Positions 17,811 to 26,254 of a DNA stretch of 64,000 bases are shown in pieces. Origin of the DNA: Streptomyces sp. 1222.5 (GTDB lineage Bacteria; Actinomycetota; Actinomycetes; Streptomycetales; Streptomycetaceae); assembly GCF_900105245.1 (NCBI RefSeq), contig NZ_FNSZ01000001.1, positions 4,710,001-4,774,000 on the forward strand. The letters run 5' to 3'. How positions within the stretch are numbered: the first letter of the stretch is position 1; each line of letters opens with the position of its first letter. The translations under genes were made by a program, and so were the position numbers. The notes under the pieces are model-generated. The model saw only the letters and a list, made by a program, of their open reading frames with translations. It did not search any database and was not told where the DNA came from.

Positions 17811-18818
17811 ATGGACATATCGACGAAGACGACAGACGCATCTCCCCCCACCCCTCAGCCTTCCGTGGTCGAGCAGAAGCGCGCCGCCCGCGGCGCCACC
17901 CGGCCCGGTGACCGGATCTTCCTCGGCCTCACCCGCGGCTCGGGCATCCTGCTGCTTGTGATCATGGCCGCGATCGCGGTCTTCCTCACCTACCGTGCCT
18001 CCCTCGCGATCAGCAAGGACCACGGCAACTTCCTGACCACCTTCGAGTGGAACACCAACCTCATCCCGCCGACCTTCGGCATCGCGGTCCTGGCGTTCGG
18101 CACGATCGTCTCCTCGGTCGTCGCCATGCTGCTCGCGGTCCCGGTCGCGGTCGCCATCGCGCTGTTCATCACGCACTACGCGCCGCGCCGGCTCGCCGGT
18201 CCGGTCGCCTACGTGATCGACCTGCTCGCCGCCGTGCCGTCCATCGTGTACGGCCTGTGGGGCGCGCTGGTGCTCGTCCCGCACATGAACGGCCTCTTCG
18301 GCTGGCTCAACGACTTCTTCGGCTGGACCGGCCTGTTCTCCTGGGAGGAGGGCGCCCCGCGTTCGATGCTCACCGTGGGGATCCTGCTCGCGATCATGAT
18401 CCTGCCGATCATCACCAACGTGAGCCGCGAGGTCTTCCGCCAGGTCCCGCAGATGCACGAGGAGGCGGCCCTGGCTCTCGGCGCCACGCGCTGGGAGGTC
18501 GTCCGCATGTCCGTGCTGCCCTTCGGCCGCTCCGGCGTGATCTCGGCCTCGATGCTGGGCCTCGGCCGCGCGCTGGGCGAGACGATGGCCGTGGCCACCG
18601 TGCTCTCCCCCTCCTTCGACATCCAGGCCAGCCTGCTCAACCCGGGCGGCGGCACCTTCGCGCAGAACATCGCCAGCAAGTTCAGTGAGGCGACGGAGTT
18701 CGGCCGGGACGCGCTCATCGCGTCCGGTCTGGTCCTGTTCGTCATCACCCTGCTGGTCAACGGCGCGGCCCGGCTGATCATCGCCCGCCGTGCGGAGTAC
18801 TCGGGGGCCAACGCATGA
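17811..18818 (+). CDS. pstC: Phosphate ABC transporter permease PstC
   Basis: 335 aa, ATG after CCGGAGAACCCG. Six membrane helices are expected, with the ABC-permease EAA loop at EEAALALGATRWEVVRMSVL (about residues 217-236). The 125-nt gap from pstS contains only short GC-rich symmetry, which could partly attenuate transcription after the binding-protein gene. It forms the channel with PstA in the cytoplasmic membrane. Its stop overlaps the pstA ATG by 4 nt. Confidence 0.96.
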   Translation: MDISTKTTDASPPTPQPSVVEQKRAARGATRPGDRIFLGLTRGSGILLLVIMAAIAVFLTYRASLAISKDHGNFLTTFEWNTNLIPPTFGIAVLAFGTIVSSVVAMLLAVPVAVAIALFITHYAPRRLAGPVAYVIDLLAAVPSIVYGLWGALVLVPHMNGLFGWLNDFFGWTGLFSWEEGAPRSMLTVGILLAIMILPIITNVSREVFRQVPQMHEEAALALGATRWEVVRMSVLPFGRSGVISASMLGLGRALGETMAVATVLSPSFDIQASLLNPGGGTFAQNIASKFSEATEFGRDALIASGLVLFVITLLVNGAARLIIARRAEYSGANA

Positions 18819-19876
18819 GCACCGCAGCCGTCAGCCACAAGCGTCACAGCACCCTGCGCGGCGCCAGCCTGCCGAAGTGGTCGCCCTGGGCGATCGCCGC
18901 CGGCTCGCTCGCCCTCGGCATCGGCATCTCGCTGGCCGCCGGACTGCACAGCAGCGTCCAGTGGGTCCTGATCGCCGCCGTCCTGTTCGTCCTCGGTACG
19001 TACGTGATCGCCGCGCGCGTCGAGGGCCGCCGACAGGCCAAGGACCGCATCGCGACCAGCCTCGTCTGGGTGGCCTTCGTGGTCGCCGTGGTGCCGCTGG
19101 TCTCCCTGATCTGGGTGACCGTCGCACGCGGTGTGAAGGTCCTCGACGTCTACTTCCTGACCCACTCGATGGGTGTCGTCGCCGACACCGAGCCCGGCGG
19201 CGGCATCTACCACGCCATCATCGGCAGCCTGGAGCAGGTCGGCCTCGCCACCCTGATCGGCGCCCCGATCGGCGTGCTCACCGCGATCTACCTGGTGGAG
19301 TACGGGCGGGGCAAGCTCGCCAAGGCGGTCACCTTCTTCGTCGACGTCATGACGGGCATCCCGTCGATCGTCGCGGGTCTGTTCATCCTCAGCCTGATGC
19401 TCATCTTCCAGATGCAGCCGTTCGGCTTCGCCGGTTCGCTGGCCCTGGCCATCCTGATGATGCCGGTCGTCGTCCGCTCCACCGAGGAGATGCTCAAGCT
19501 CGTCCCGAACGAGCTGCGCGAGGCCTCCCTGGCCCTCGGTGTGCCGAAGTGGCGCACGATCCTGAAGGTGGTCCTGCCGACCTCCATCGGCGGCATCACC
19601 ACCGGCATCATGCTGGCGGTCGCCCGTATCGCCGGTGAGACCGCGCCCGTGCTGCTGCTGGTCTTCGGCAACCCGTTCATCAACAACAACCCCTTCGAGG
19701 GTGCGCAGGCGTCGCTGCCGCTGTACATCTACCAGCAGTTCGCGAACAGCGCGGGTAGCGGTGCGGCGTACGACCGTGCGTGGGCGGCCTCGCTCGCGCT
19801 GATCGCCTTCGTGATGATCCTCAACCTGCTGGCCCGCGGAATCGCCCGCTGGAAGGCCCCGAAGACCGGTCGCTGA
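18815..19876 (+). CDS. pstA: Phosphate ABC transporter permease PstA
   Basis: 353 aa, ATGA overlap with pstC. Several membrane helices are present, and the EAA loop reads REASLALGVPKWRTILKVVL (about 233-252). A charged N-terminal ~25 residues precedes the first helix, a little longer than in enteric PstA. It is the second half of the phosphate channel and is expected to contact PstB through the EAA loop. It is followed 47 nt later by pstB. Confidence 0.96.
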   Translation: MSTAAVSHKRHSTLRGASLPKWSPWAIAAGSLALGIGISLAAGLHSSVQWVLIAAVLFVLGTYVIAARVEGRRQAKDRIATSLVWVAFVVAVVPLVSLIWVTVARGVKVLDVYFLTHSMGVVADTEPGGGIYHAIIGSLEQVGLATLIGAPIGVLTAIYLVEYGRGKLAKAVTFFVDVMTGIPSIVAGLFILSLMLIFQMQPFGFAGSLALAILMMPVVVRSTEEMLKLVPNELREASLALGVPKWRTILKVVLPTSIGGITTGIMLAVARIAGETAPVLLLVFGNPFINNNPFEGAQASLPLYIYQQFANSAGSGAAYDRAWAASLALIAFVMILNLLARGIARWKAPKTGR

Positions 19877-19923
19877 CGCGGCCACACAGCGACCGAGCCT
19901 GAATTTCTGGAAGTGAAGTAGAC

Positions 19924-20700
19924 ATGGCCAAGCGAATCGACGTAAGCGGACTCACCGCCTACTACGGATCCCACAAGGCGATCGAAGACATCTCGATGAC
20001 TGTCGAGCCGCGTTCGGTGACGGCGTTCATCGGCCCCTCCGGCTGCGGCAAGTCGACGTTCCTGCGCACGCTGAACCGCATGCACGAGGTCACCCCGGGC
20101 GGCCGCGTCGAGGGCAAGGTGCTCCTCGACGACGAGGACCTGTACGGCACGGGCATCGACCCGGTGTCGGTGCGCCGCGAGGTCGGCATGGTCTTCCAGC
20201 GCCCGAACCCCTTCCCCACGATGTCGATCTTCGACAACGTGGCGGCGGGTCTGCGCCTGAACGGCAACTACAAGAAGAGCGAGCTGAGCGACATCGTCGA
20301 GAAGTCGCTCAAGGGCGCGAACCTCTGGAACGAGGTCAAGGACCGCCTGAACAAGCCGGGCTCCGGGCTCTCCGGTGGCCAGCAGCAGCGTCTGTGCATC
20401 GCCCGGGCGATCGCGGTCGAGCCGAAGGTGCTGCTGATGGACGAGCCGTGCTCCGCGCTGGACCCGATCTCCACCCTCGCCATCGAGGACCTGATCGGTG
20501 AGCTGAAGGAGCGCTTCACGATCGTCATCGTGACGCACAACATGCAGCAGGCGGCGCGTGTCTCGGACCGTACGGCGTTCTTCAACCTGGCCGCCGTCGG
20601 GCAGCCGGGCCGGCTGATCGAGATCGACGACACCGAGCGGATCTTCTCCAACCCGTCCGTGCAGGCCACGGAGGACTACATCTCCGGCCGCTTCGGCTGA
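19924..20700 (+). CDS. pstB: Phosphate ABC transporter ATPase PstB
   Basis: 258 aa, a normal PstB length. Walker A is GPSGCGKST (37-45), the signature is LSGGQQQRLCIARAIA, and Walker B is VLLMDEPCSALDP, followed by the switch His in IVIVTHNMQQAARVSD. It powers phosphate import through PstCA. A strong terminator follows at 20787, so the operon ends here; phoU is not part of it, as is usual in Streptomyces. Confidence 0.97.
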   Translation: MAKRIDVSGLTAYYGSHKAIEDISMTVEPRSVTAFIGPSGCGKSTFLRTLNRMHEVTPGGRVEGKVLLDDEDLYGTGIDPVSVRREVGMVFQRPNPFPTMSIFDNVAAGLRLNGNYKKSELSDIVEKSLKGANLWNEVKDRLNKPGSGLSGGQQQRLCIARAIAVEPKVLLMDEPCSALDPISTLAIEDLIGELKERFTIVIVTHNMQQAARVSDRTAFFNLAAVGQPGRLIEIDDTERIFSNPSVQATEDYISGRFG

Positions 20701-20786
20701 CGGACACCGCGGTCCCGGCCGGTCCGAGGACGCGCGCACGAACCCCTCGCGGTGCTGCATGGCGGTGCCACCGCGAGGACGCAAAA

Positions 20787-20817
20787 GGGCCCGCCCCCGG
20801 TCAACGGGGGCGGGCCC
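20787..20817 (+). terminator. pst operon terminator
   Basis: A perfect 13-bp GC-rich stem (20787-20799 with 20805-20817) has a 5-nt loop and is preceded by AAAA. It lies 87 nt after the pstB stop and between convergent pstB and pit. Confidence 0.85.
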
Positions 20818-20982
20818 CTGCGTTTCGCCTCCGGCGGGTGCCGCTGCCCTTGCCTTTACGCTCCCCCGTCCGCGCCTCCCGGCCGACCGGTCCTGCCGTG
20901 GGCCGGAAGCCGAGCGCCCACCCCCTGTCCCGGTTCCGGCCGGGGGTGGAGGTGGGCGGGGCTGTGCGGAGAGGAGGAGGCG

Positions 20983-21981
20983 CTACAGGACCGTCAGGTT
21001 GATCAGGCCGAAGGCCGCCGCGGCCACCAGGGCCGCCGCCGGCATCGTGATGAACCAGCCGAGGACGATGTTCTTGGCCACGCCCCACCGGACGGCGTTG
21101 ACCCGCTTCGTCGCGCCGACACCCATGATCGCCGAGGTGATGACATGGGTCGTGGAGATCGGCGCCTTGAAGATGAACGCCGTGGTGAACATGATCGACG
21201 CACCGGTCGTCTCCGCGGCGAAACCCTGCGGCGGGTCGAGCTCGATGATCTTGCGGCCGAGGGTCCGCATGATGCGCCAGCCACCCGCGTAGGTGCCCAG
21301 CGACAGCATGATCGCGCAGACGATCTTCACCCACACCGGGATCGGGTCGCCGTACGTCTCGTGGCCGGAGATCACCAGCGCCATCACCACGACACCCATC
21401 GTCTTCTGGGCGTCCTGGAGGCCGTGGCCGAGCGCCATGCCGGCGGCCGACACGGTCTGCGCGATGCGGAAGCCCCGCTTCGCCTTGTGCGGGTTGGACC
21501 GGCGGAACAGCCACATGATCGCCGTCATCACCAGATAGCCGACGATCAGACCGACGACCGGCGACAGGAACATCGGGATGATGACCTTGTCGACGACGCC
21601 GTTCCACAGCACCTCCGTGCCGCCCGCGAGGGCCGCGCCCACCAGGCCGCCGAACAGGGCGTGGGAGGACGAGGAGGGCAGGCCGAAGTACCAGGTGATC
21701 AGGTTCCAGACGATCGCGCCGACCAGGGCCGCGAAGAGGATGCCCAACCCCGTGGAGCCCTTGGGCGTCTCGATCAGGCCCTCGCTGACGGTCTTGGCGA
21801 CCCCGGAGCCCAGGAAGGCGCCGGCGAGGTTCATGACGGCGGCCATGGCGAGCGCCGCCCGCGGGGTCAGCGCCCGCGTCGACACCGACGTGGCGATCGC
21901 GTTCGCGGAGTCGTGGAAGCCGTTCGTGTACGTGAAGAAGAGCGCGACCGCGATGGTCACGATCAGGGCGAAGGTGTCCAT
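20983..21981 (-). CDS. pit: Low-affinity phosphate transporter (PiT family)
   Basis: 332 aa from the ATG at 21981. It has about ten membrane helices and both PiT signature repeats: GFHDSANAIATSVSTRA near the N-terminus (with GLPSSSSHAL after) and APISTTHVITSAIMGVGATK near the C-terminus. PiT proteins carry metal-phosphate with H+ or Na+. It lies 7 nt downstream of the PhoU-like gene, so the two form an operon, the usual Streptomyces pit pair (pitH1 in S. coelicolor, from memory). The longer frame to 22059 overlaps the PhoU-like gene and is rejected. Confidence 0.94.
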   Translation of the reverse strand: MDTFALIVTIAVALFFTYTNGFHDSANAIATSVSTRALTPRAALAMAAVMNLAGAFLGSGVAKTVSEGLIETPKGSTGLGILFAALVGAIVWNLITWYFGLPSSSSHALFGGLVGAALAGGTEVLWNGVVDKVIIPMFLSPVVGLIVGYLVMTAIMWLFRRSNPHKAKRGFRIAQTVSAAGMALGHGLQDAQKTMGVVVMALVISGHETYGDPIPVWVKIVCAIMLSLGTYAGGWRIMRTLGRKIIELDPPQGFAAETTGASIMFTTAFIFKAPISTTHVITSAIMGVGATKRVNAVRWGVAKNIVLGWFITMPAAALVAAAAFGLINLTVL

Positions 21982-21988
21982 CGACGCC

Positions 21989-22609
21989 TCAGGACTCCTT
22001 GACGGCGATGGTCTCCACCGTGTTCGCCACGTGCTCGAACGCGTCCGCCGCCTCCTCAAGGACGTCCACGATCTGCTTGAGCTTCAGCACCTCGATCGCG
22101 TCGTACTTGCCGTTGAAGAGCTGGGCGAGCAGCTTGCGGTGGATCTGGTCCGCCTGGTTCTCCAGCCGGTTGACCTCGATCCAGTACTCGGTGAGGTTGT
22201 CCATCGTGCGGAGGTTCGGCATGGCCTCCGCCGTCAGCTCGGCCGCTCGGGCCAGCACCTCGATCTGCTGCTCGACGCCCTTCGGCAGCTCCTCCACGTT
22301 GTAGAGGACGACCAGGTCGACGGCCTCCTCCATGAAGTCCATGATGTCGTCGAGCGACCCGGCGAGGGTGTAGATGTCCTCCCGGTCGAACGGCGTGATG
22401 AAGGAGGAGTTCAGCTGGTGGAAGATCGCGTGCGTGGCGTCGTCACCTGCGTGTTCCGCTGCCCGCATACGCTCCGCGATCTCGGCCCGGGCGGAGGAGT
22501 CCGCCCCGAGCAGTTCCATCAGGAGCTTCGAGCCGGTGACGATGTTGTCCGCGGATGCGGCGAACATGTCGTAGAAGCTCGTCTCCCTGGGGGTCAGACG
22601 AAAGCGCAC
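21989..22609 (-). CDS. PhoU-like/DUF47 Pit accessory protein
   Basis: A 206-aa, all-helical DUF47 (PhoU-related) protein. Acidic helix positions such as DREDIYTLAGSLDDIMDFME match the metal-binding E/DxxxD motifs of PhoU folds. Such proteins regulate or gate the adjacent Pit transporter. The ATG is followed by the family start RFRLTPRETSFYDMFA. It is first in the two-gene operon with pit; its promoter region is shared with divergent csoR. Confidence 0.9.
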   Translation of the reverse strand: MRFRLTPRETSFYDMFAASADNIVTGSKLLMELLGADSSARAEIAERMRAAEHAGDDATHAIFHQLNSSFITPFDREDIYTLAGSLDDIMDFMEEAVDLVVLYNVEELPKGVEQQIEVLARAAELTAEAMPNLRTMDNLTEYWIEVNRLENQADQIHRKLLAQLFNGKYDAIEVLKLKQIVDVLEEAADAFEHVANTVETIAVKES

Positions 22610-22644
22610 GTGGGGTCCTCGGGGTGCTTCGGTTTCGGTCAGGC

Positions 22645-22661
22645 TGATGCTAGGCGCATCA
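22645..22661 (-). promoter_or_regulatory. Candidate promoter/palindrome of the PhoU-like-pit operon
   Basis: An inverted repeat TGATGC-TAGGC-GCATCA lies 36 nt upstream of the PhoU-like start. On the minus strand its right half contains TAGCAT, a good Streptomyces -10 hexamer. Whether the symmetry binds a regulator is unknown. No PHO-box-like GTTCAC repeats are visible here. Confidence 0.35.
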
Positions 22662-22764
22662 TCCGGCCACGGCTATCGGGCCGCATCCCAGTGTCGCCCA
22701 TCGGGCAGAGTGATCAGCACGGGGGCGTACCAAGGGCTCTGTACCCCGCAAAGTTGGTTACCAT

Positions 22765-22781
22765 ATACCCACCTGGGGTAT
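22765..22781 (+). promoter_or_regulatory. CsoR operator
   Basis: The sequence ATACCCACCTGGGGTAT is a near-perfect inverted repeat (ATACCC / GGGTAT around a G/C centre) matching the known CsoR box of Streptomyces and Mycobacterium. It sits 46 nt upstream of the csoR start, so copper-relieved autorepression is expected. Confidence 0.85.
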
Positions 22782-22827
22782 GTATCCCGGATTGTGTCCA
22801 CACCTCGTCCCGAGACGGAGGCCCGCG

Positions 22828-23133
22828 ATGACGACGACCGAGGCCGGCGCCACGCACGGCTACCACAAGCAGAAGGACGAGCACCTCAAGCGGCTGCGCC
22901 GGATCGAGGGCCAGATCCGCGGGCTGCAGCGGATGGTCGAGGAGGACACGTACTGCATCGACATACTCACGCAGGTCTCCGCCTCCACCAAGGCCCTGCA
23001 GTCCTTCGCGCTGCAACTGCTGGAGGAGCACCTGCGGCACTGCGTGGCCGACGCGGCCCTCAAGGGCGGTGACGAGATCGACGCGAAGGTCGACGAGGCG
23101 ACGAAGGCGATCGGCCGCCTGCTGCGCACCTGA
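22828..23133 (+). CDS. csoR: Copper-sensing repressor CsoR
   Basis: 101 aa from the ATG after GGAG. The core RLRRIEGQIRGLQRMVEED is the CsoR/RcnR DNA-binding helix. The Cu(I) ligands Cys43 (YCIDIL), His68 and Cys72 (EEHLRHC) have the correct C-x24-H-x3-C spacing. A Cu(I)-bound protein leaves DNA, and the operator upstream is a good target. No copZ/copA genes lie beside it, so its other targets must be elsewhere. From memory the S. lividans orthologue (SCO4136 in S. coelicolor) acts genome-wide. Confidence 0.95.
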   Translation: MTTTEAGATHGYHKQKDEHLKRLRRIEGQIRGLQRMVEEDTYCIDILTQVSASTKALQSFALQLLEEHLRHCVADAALKGGDEIDAKVDEATKAIGRLLRT

Positions 23134-23181
23134 GCCGGGCGACTCGGGGCCGGCGCCCGGGGGCGGATCCGCTCCGGCGGC

Positions 23182-23349
23182 TCAGGCCTGCCGCTCCTCG
23201 GCCACCCGCAGCACCTCGTCGATGCTCTCCAGGCTGAGCCGGTCCTCGGCCGCCGAGGCCGCGATGATCAGCTCTCCGCACAGCTCGATCTCGGCGAGGG
23301 CCACGTGGTCCTGTACCGCCGTACCGCCGACCGGGGCCACCCGCCTCAC
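23182..23349 (-). CDS. Small conserved-looking protein of unknown function
   Basis: A 55-aa GTG-start frame (begins MRRVAPVGGTAVQDHVALAE, ends EVLRVAEERQA). It is preceded at good spacing by GGCGGAGGAGAG on the minus strand, a strong ribosome site. The sequence is soluble, Ala/Glu/Leu-rich and likely a short helical hairpin, with one Cys (residue 24). Codon third positions are G/C-rich in this frame only. It lies tail-to-tail with csoR and upstream of a lipoprotein gene. No function can be assigned. Confidence 0.65.
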   Translation of the reverse strand: MRRVAPVGGTAVQDHVALAEIELCGELIIAASAAEDRLSLESIDEVLRVAEERQA

Positions 23350-23441
23350 CTCTCCTCCGCCGTCACCGACTTCCTAGAGTAGGCAGGGCTCCACACACCG
23401 CGCATGGCACGGACGGGCTACTTACGGGGTGGTGTCCCGGA

Positions 23442-24356
23442 CTAGTGCGCCGGTTCGTCTCCGGCCGTGCCGCCCGCCGGGCGGTCCGGTCCGCCCGGGG
23501 CCCCGTCCGCCGTCCCGTCCCCCGCGATCCGGCCGGCGTAGATGTCCGACCGGCGTGGCAGGCGTACGTCCGCGGGGACGCCGAAGGCGTACAGCAGCGT
23601 CGTCGAGGCGACCGCCACGGCGTTCTTCTCCCGGCCGTTGACGAAGCTGAAGCGCTGCCGGAGCTTGCGGATGCGGCCCTGGTCGTCCAGGTAGGCGTCG
23701 AACGGCACCCGGGCGGTGGCGAACCCTTTTGCCGCCGCCGCGAGGGCCGCCCTGCCCTCGGCGGAGGCGTACCGCGCCGCCACACCCAGGTCGGCCGTCC
23801 CCCGGTAGTGCCGCACCGGTGTGCCGGCGACCTCGGTCCTGCCGAGGTAGGCCGCCGTACGCGTGCCGCGCAGCACCTCGGCCGCCGCGTACGGGTCGGT
23901 CGCGCCGCCGGTGACCAGGTTGCCGTCGGACAGGGTCGTCGTCTCCACCCGCACCCACTTGTCGGCCGGTACTCCGGCGCCCCGGTTCTTCATGAACAGG
24001 GCGCCCGGGGCCAGGAGCTCGGTGATGGGCCGGTGCTCCGCGGCGCCGGTGGGGTCCTCCGGGAGGACCACGGTGAGCCGGCCGAGCCGGCGCCGGTAGT
24101 CGTAGACCCCTCTGCCGCGGATGGTGACGCGGGTGCCGCCGGTCGCCATCTCCATCGAGGTGGTGGCCTTGGAGCTGCCCGCGCCGCGCAGGGTGTCGGC
24201 CGCCCGGTGCAGCACGGCCACCGGGTCGTTGCCGCCCTTGACGTCCTCGGCGGCGGCTCCGCTGGGGGAGCAGCCCGTGGCGGCCGTGCCCAGGCCGAGC
24301 ATGATGCCCACCGCGACGACCGTCCTGCCCGCGTGCCTGTGCTGCCGCCGATCCAT
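23442..24356 (-). CDS. Lipoprotein, LprG/LppX-like
   Basis: 304 aa from the ATG at 24356. The signal peptide is MDRRQHRHAGRTVVAVGIML followed by lipobox ATGC (Cys29). The mature part has long alternating beta strands (MEMATGGTRVTIRGRGVYDY, RVPFDAYLDDQGRIRKLRQR) like the LprG/LppX/LprF lipid-carrier-like lipoproteins of actinobacteria. The last ~35 residues are Gly/Pro/Asp-rich and probably disordered. It acts at the outer face of the membrane; cargo is unknown. A longer frame to 24389 adds 11 residues without changing the signal. Confidence 0.75.
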   Translation of the reverse strand: MDRRQHRHAGRTVVAVGIMLGLGTAATGCSPSGAAAEDVKGGNDPVAVLHRAADTLRGAGSSKATTSMEMATGGTRVTIRGRGVYDYRRRLGRLTVVLPEDPTGAAEHRPITELLAPGALFMKNRGAGVPADKWVRVETTTLSDGNLVTGGATDPYAAAEVLRGTRTAAYLGRTEVAGTPVRHYRGTADLGVAARYASAEGRAALAAAAKGFATARVPFDAYLDDQGRIRKLRQRFSFVNGREKNAVAVASTTLLYAFGVPADVRLPRRSDIYAGRIAGDGTADGAPGGPDRPAGGTAGDEPAH

Positions 24357-24551
24357 GGCCTGCCTACCCCCAGCCGGTACGTCCGTCACGGGCCCCCTGT
24401 CGACCGGTTAACGACCGGTAGGGGGTGCCGTCACGCACGGGGCGGGGGCGCGGGGGGAAGGCGTGGGGAGCCCGCGGTGGCGCGAGAGCCGGGCGAGGAG
24501 CGGTTGTAGGCCGTGCGCCTCCCCGGTCACGTCCTCGGTAACGTTGTCACC

Positions 24552-24737
24552 GTGGCAGTCGAAGCGGCACAGGAGGACGGGCCGGAGCCCGCCCGCTCGG
24601 GGGAGCAGCACCTCACCACGACGTCGGAGCAGGGCCGCTTCTGTGTCGCCAGATGCAGCTGTGGCTGGCGCGGTCCCGCCCGCCGGGCCCGGAGCCAGGC
24701 CCGCACGGACGCCGAGGGGCACGCGGCGGCGCCGTGA
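24552..24737 (+). CDS. Small zinc-ribbon-like protein
   Basis: 61 aa from GTG. The C-terminal half CVARCSCGWRGPARRARSQA followed by RTDAEGHA has a Cys-x3-Cys-x-Cys pattern and a final His that could bind a metal. TAACGT, a fair -10 hexamer, ends 7 nt before the GTG, the spacing of a leaderless mRNA. A longer GTG start at 24513 (with GGCGAGGAG upstream) is an alternative. It ends 6 nt from the convergent Nudix gene. I recognise similar short CGWRG proteins in streptomycetes but no function. Confidence 0.6.
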   Translation: MAVEAAQEDGPEPARSGEQHLTTTSEQGRFCVARCSCGWRGPARRARSQARTDAEGHAAAP

Positions 24738-24743
24738 CGGGGC

Positions 24744-25169
24744 TCAGCCGCCCCGTCCCAGGTGCTCGGACGGCCGGAGCAGGGCGTCCACCAGGTCCCG
24801 GTCGCGGGGCTGGGTGAGCCGGCCGCGGGCCGCCGCCGGGGAGAGCCACAGGATCCGGTCCACCTCGTCGTTCGGGGTGAAGTGGCCGGAAACCGCCTCC
24901 GCCGCCCAGTACCGCACCTGTTTCGGGCGGCCGCTGGCCCGGTAGTGCACGGTCGGCAGCTCGCCGCCGGGCTCCGCCGTGTACCCGGTCTCCTCCGCGA
25001 CCTCGCGCAGGGCGCCCGCGAGCGCATCCTCACCCCGTCTGAGCTTGCCCTTGGGGTGGGACCAGTCGTCGTACTTCGGCCGGTGGACCAGGCAGATCTC
25101 CAGGTCGCCGGCGACCGGGGAGCGGCGCCACAGCACGCAGCCCGCCGCCCGGACCAGGGTCTCGTCCAC
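24744..25169 (-). CDS. Nudix hydrolase (MutT/DIPP-like) of the ppk cluster
   Basis: 141 aa. The Nudix box runs from Gly41 to residue 63 (GKLRRGEDALAGALREVAEE with TGY), containing the REVAEE metal-binding core. Small Nudix proteins of this kind hydrolyse oxidised nucleotides, diphosphoinositols or Ap4A-type dinucleotides. It lies 17 nt downstream of the CHAD gene and so ends the ppk-CHAD-Nudix run. The arrangement suggests work on phosphorylated compounds linked to polyphosphate, but that is inference. Confidence 0.88.
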   Translation of the reverse strand: MDETLVRAAGCVLWRRSPVAGDLEICLVHRPKYDDWSHPKGKLRRGEDALAGALREVAEETGYTAEPGGELPTVHYRASGRPKQVRYWAAEAVSGHFTPNDEVDRILWLSPAAARGRLTQPRDRDLVDALLRPSEHLGRGG

Positions 25170-25186
25170 ACCGCCTCCTCGGGAGC

Positions 25187-26254
25187 TCAGGGCACCTTGG
25201 CGGTCTGCTTCTGCCAGGCCTGCTGGAACGCGAACCGGGCCGCCTCCACCTCGTGCCGCTGGTCGGCGTGGAGCACACCGAGCGCGTAGGCCGTCGCGGG
25301 CGCGATGCGGGGGGTGCGGGCCGCCTGCGCGGCCGCCGCGGCCGCCTCCGAGGCGTCCCGGTGCCGGTTCAGGGCCTGGCCCGCCGTCAGCAGCCGCACC
25401 TCGACCGGGAGTTTGCCGCCGTGCAGCACCTCACGGGCGTACCGGTGCAGGCGCAGCAGCAGGCGGACCTGGTGCCAGGGGCCGTCCTGGGGGTGCGGGG
25501 CCGGGTCCGGGGACAGCCCGTGGACCAGCGCCTCCGCGTTGTAGGGGTGGCCCGCGGTGACCAGGGGGAGGGCGGTGACGGCGTCCGTGAGGCGTTCCTC
25601 CGCGGCGGCGGCGGGCGGCCGCAGGTCCGTGGTGGCCGCGGCGGGGGTGAGAGGCACCTCGCTGGCGAGTACGGCGACCTTGTCGGCGACGGCGTGGAAG
25701 CGGCTCGAACCCAGGGCCTGGAGGGCGGTGGAGTGGGCCCGGGTCCGGGCGAGGGTCAGCTGGCGTTCGAGCAGCGCGCCCGCTTTCGCCGCGCCCACCG
25801 TGAGGTTGCCGCGCTCCTGGGCCGCGGCCGGGTGGGCCGGGCCGGCGGAGTTCGCCGGCGCCGACGTGGTGGCGACGGTTTGCGCGGGGAACACCGCGGC
25901 CCCCGACAGGCGGTGCAGCGCCAGCAGCAGCCGCTCCAGCCGGCCCTCGTAGGCGTGCTCCAGGCCCAGCGTGCCGGACAGCCACGCCAGTTCGGGCCGC
26001 ATCTCCTCGGACCAGTCGGGGTCGAGGAGCGGGCGGAAGGTGTGCAGGCTGCCGCTGATGCGGCGGGCCGAGCGGCGCAGGGCGCGTGCCGCGTCGACGG
26101 ACTCCCCCGCGCCGGCCGCGGAGCCGCCGTTCTCCCGGTGCAGGCGCAGCGCGCGGAGGAACTCCGTGGCCTGGGCGCGCAGGTAGCCCGCCAGGGACTC
26201 TCCCGTCACCACGCCGGCCGTGGGGTCCGTCGGGTCAAGGTGTTGCTGTGCCAC
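25187..26254 (-). CDS. CHAD-domain protein (polyphosphate-binding)
   Basis: 355 aa, all-helical, rich in His and Arg (ALRRSARRISGSLHTFRPLL, VRLLLRLHRYAREVLHGG). That is the CHAD pattern of conserved basic residues that bind polyphosphate. There is no CYTH domain in front. It overlaps the ppk stop region by 20 nt and precedes the Nudix gene, so it should be co-expressed with polyphosphate kinase. A role in organising or regulating polyphosphate is inferred from the family. Confidence 0.85.
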   Translation of the reverse strand: MAQQHLDPTDPTAGVVTGESLAGYLRAQATEFLRALRLHRENGGSAAGAGESVDAARALRRSARRISGSLHTFRPLLDPDWSEEMRPELAWLSGTLGLEHAYEGRLERLLLALHRLSGAAVFPAQTVATTSAPANSAGPAHPAAAQERGNLTVGAAKAGALLERQLTLARTRAHSTALQALGSSRFHAVADKVAVLASEVPLTPAAATTDLRPPAAAAEERLTDAVTALPLVTAGHPYNAEALVHGLSPDPAPHPQDGPWHQVRLLLRLHRYAREVLHGGKLPVEVRLLTAGQALNRHRDASEAAAAAAQAARTPRIAPATAYALGVLHADQRHEVEAARFAFQQAWQKQTAKVP

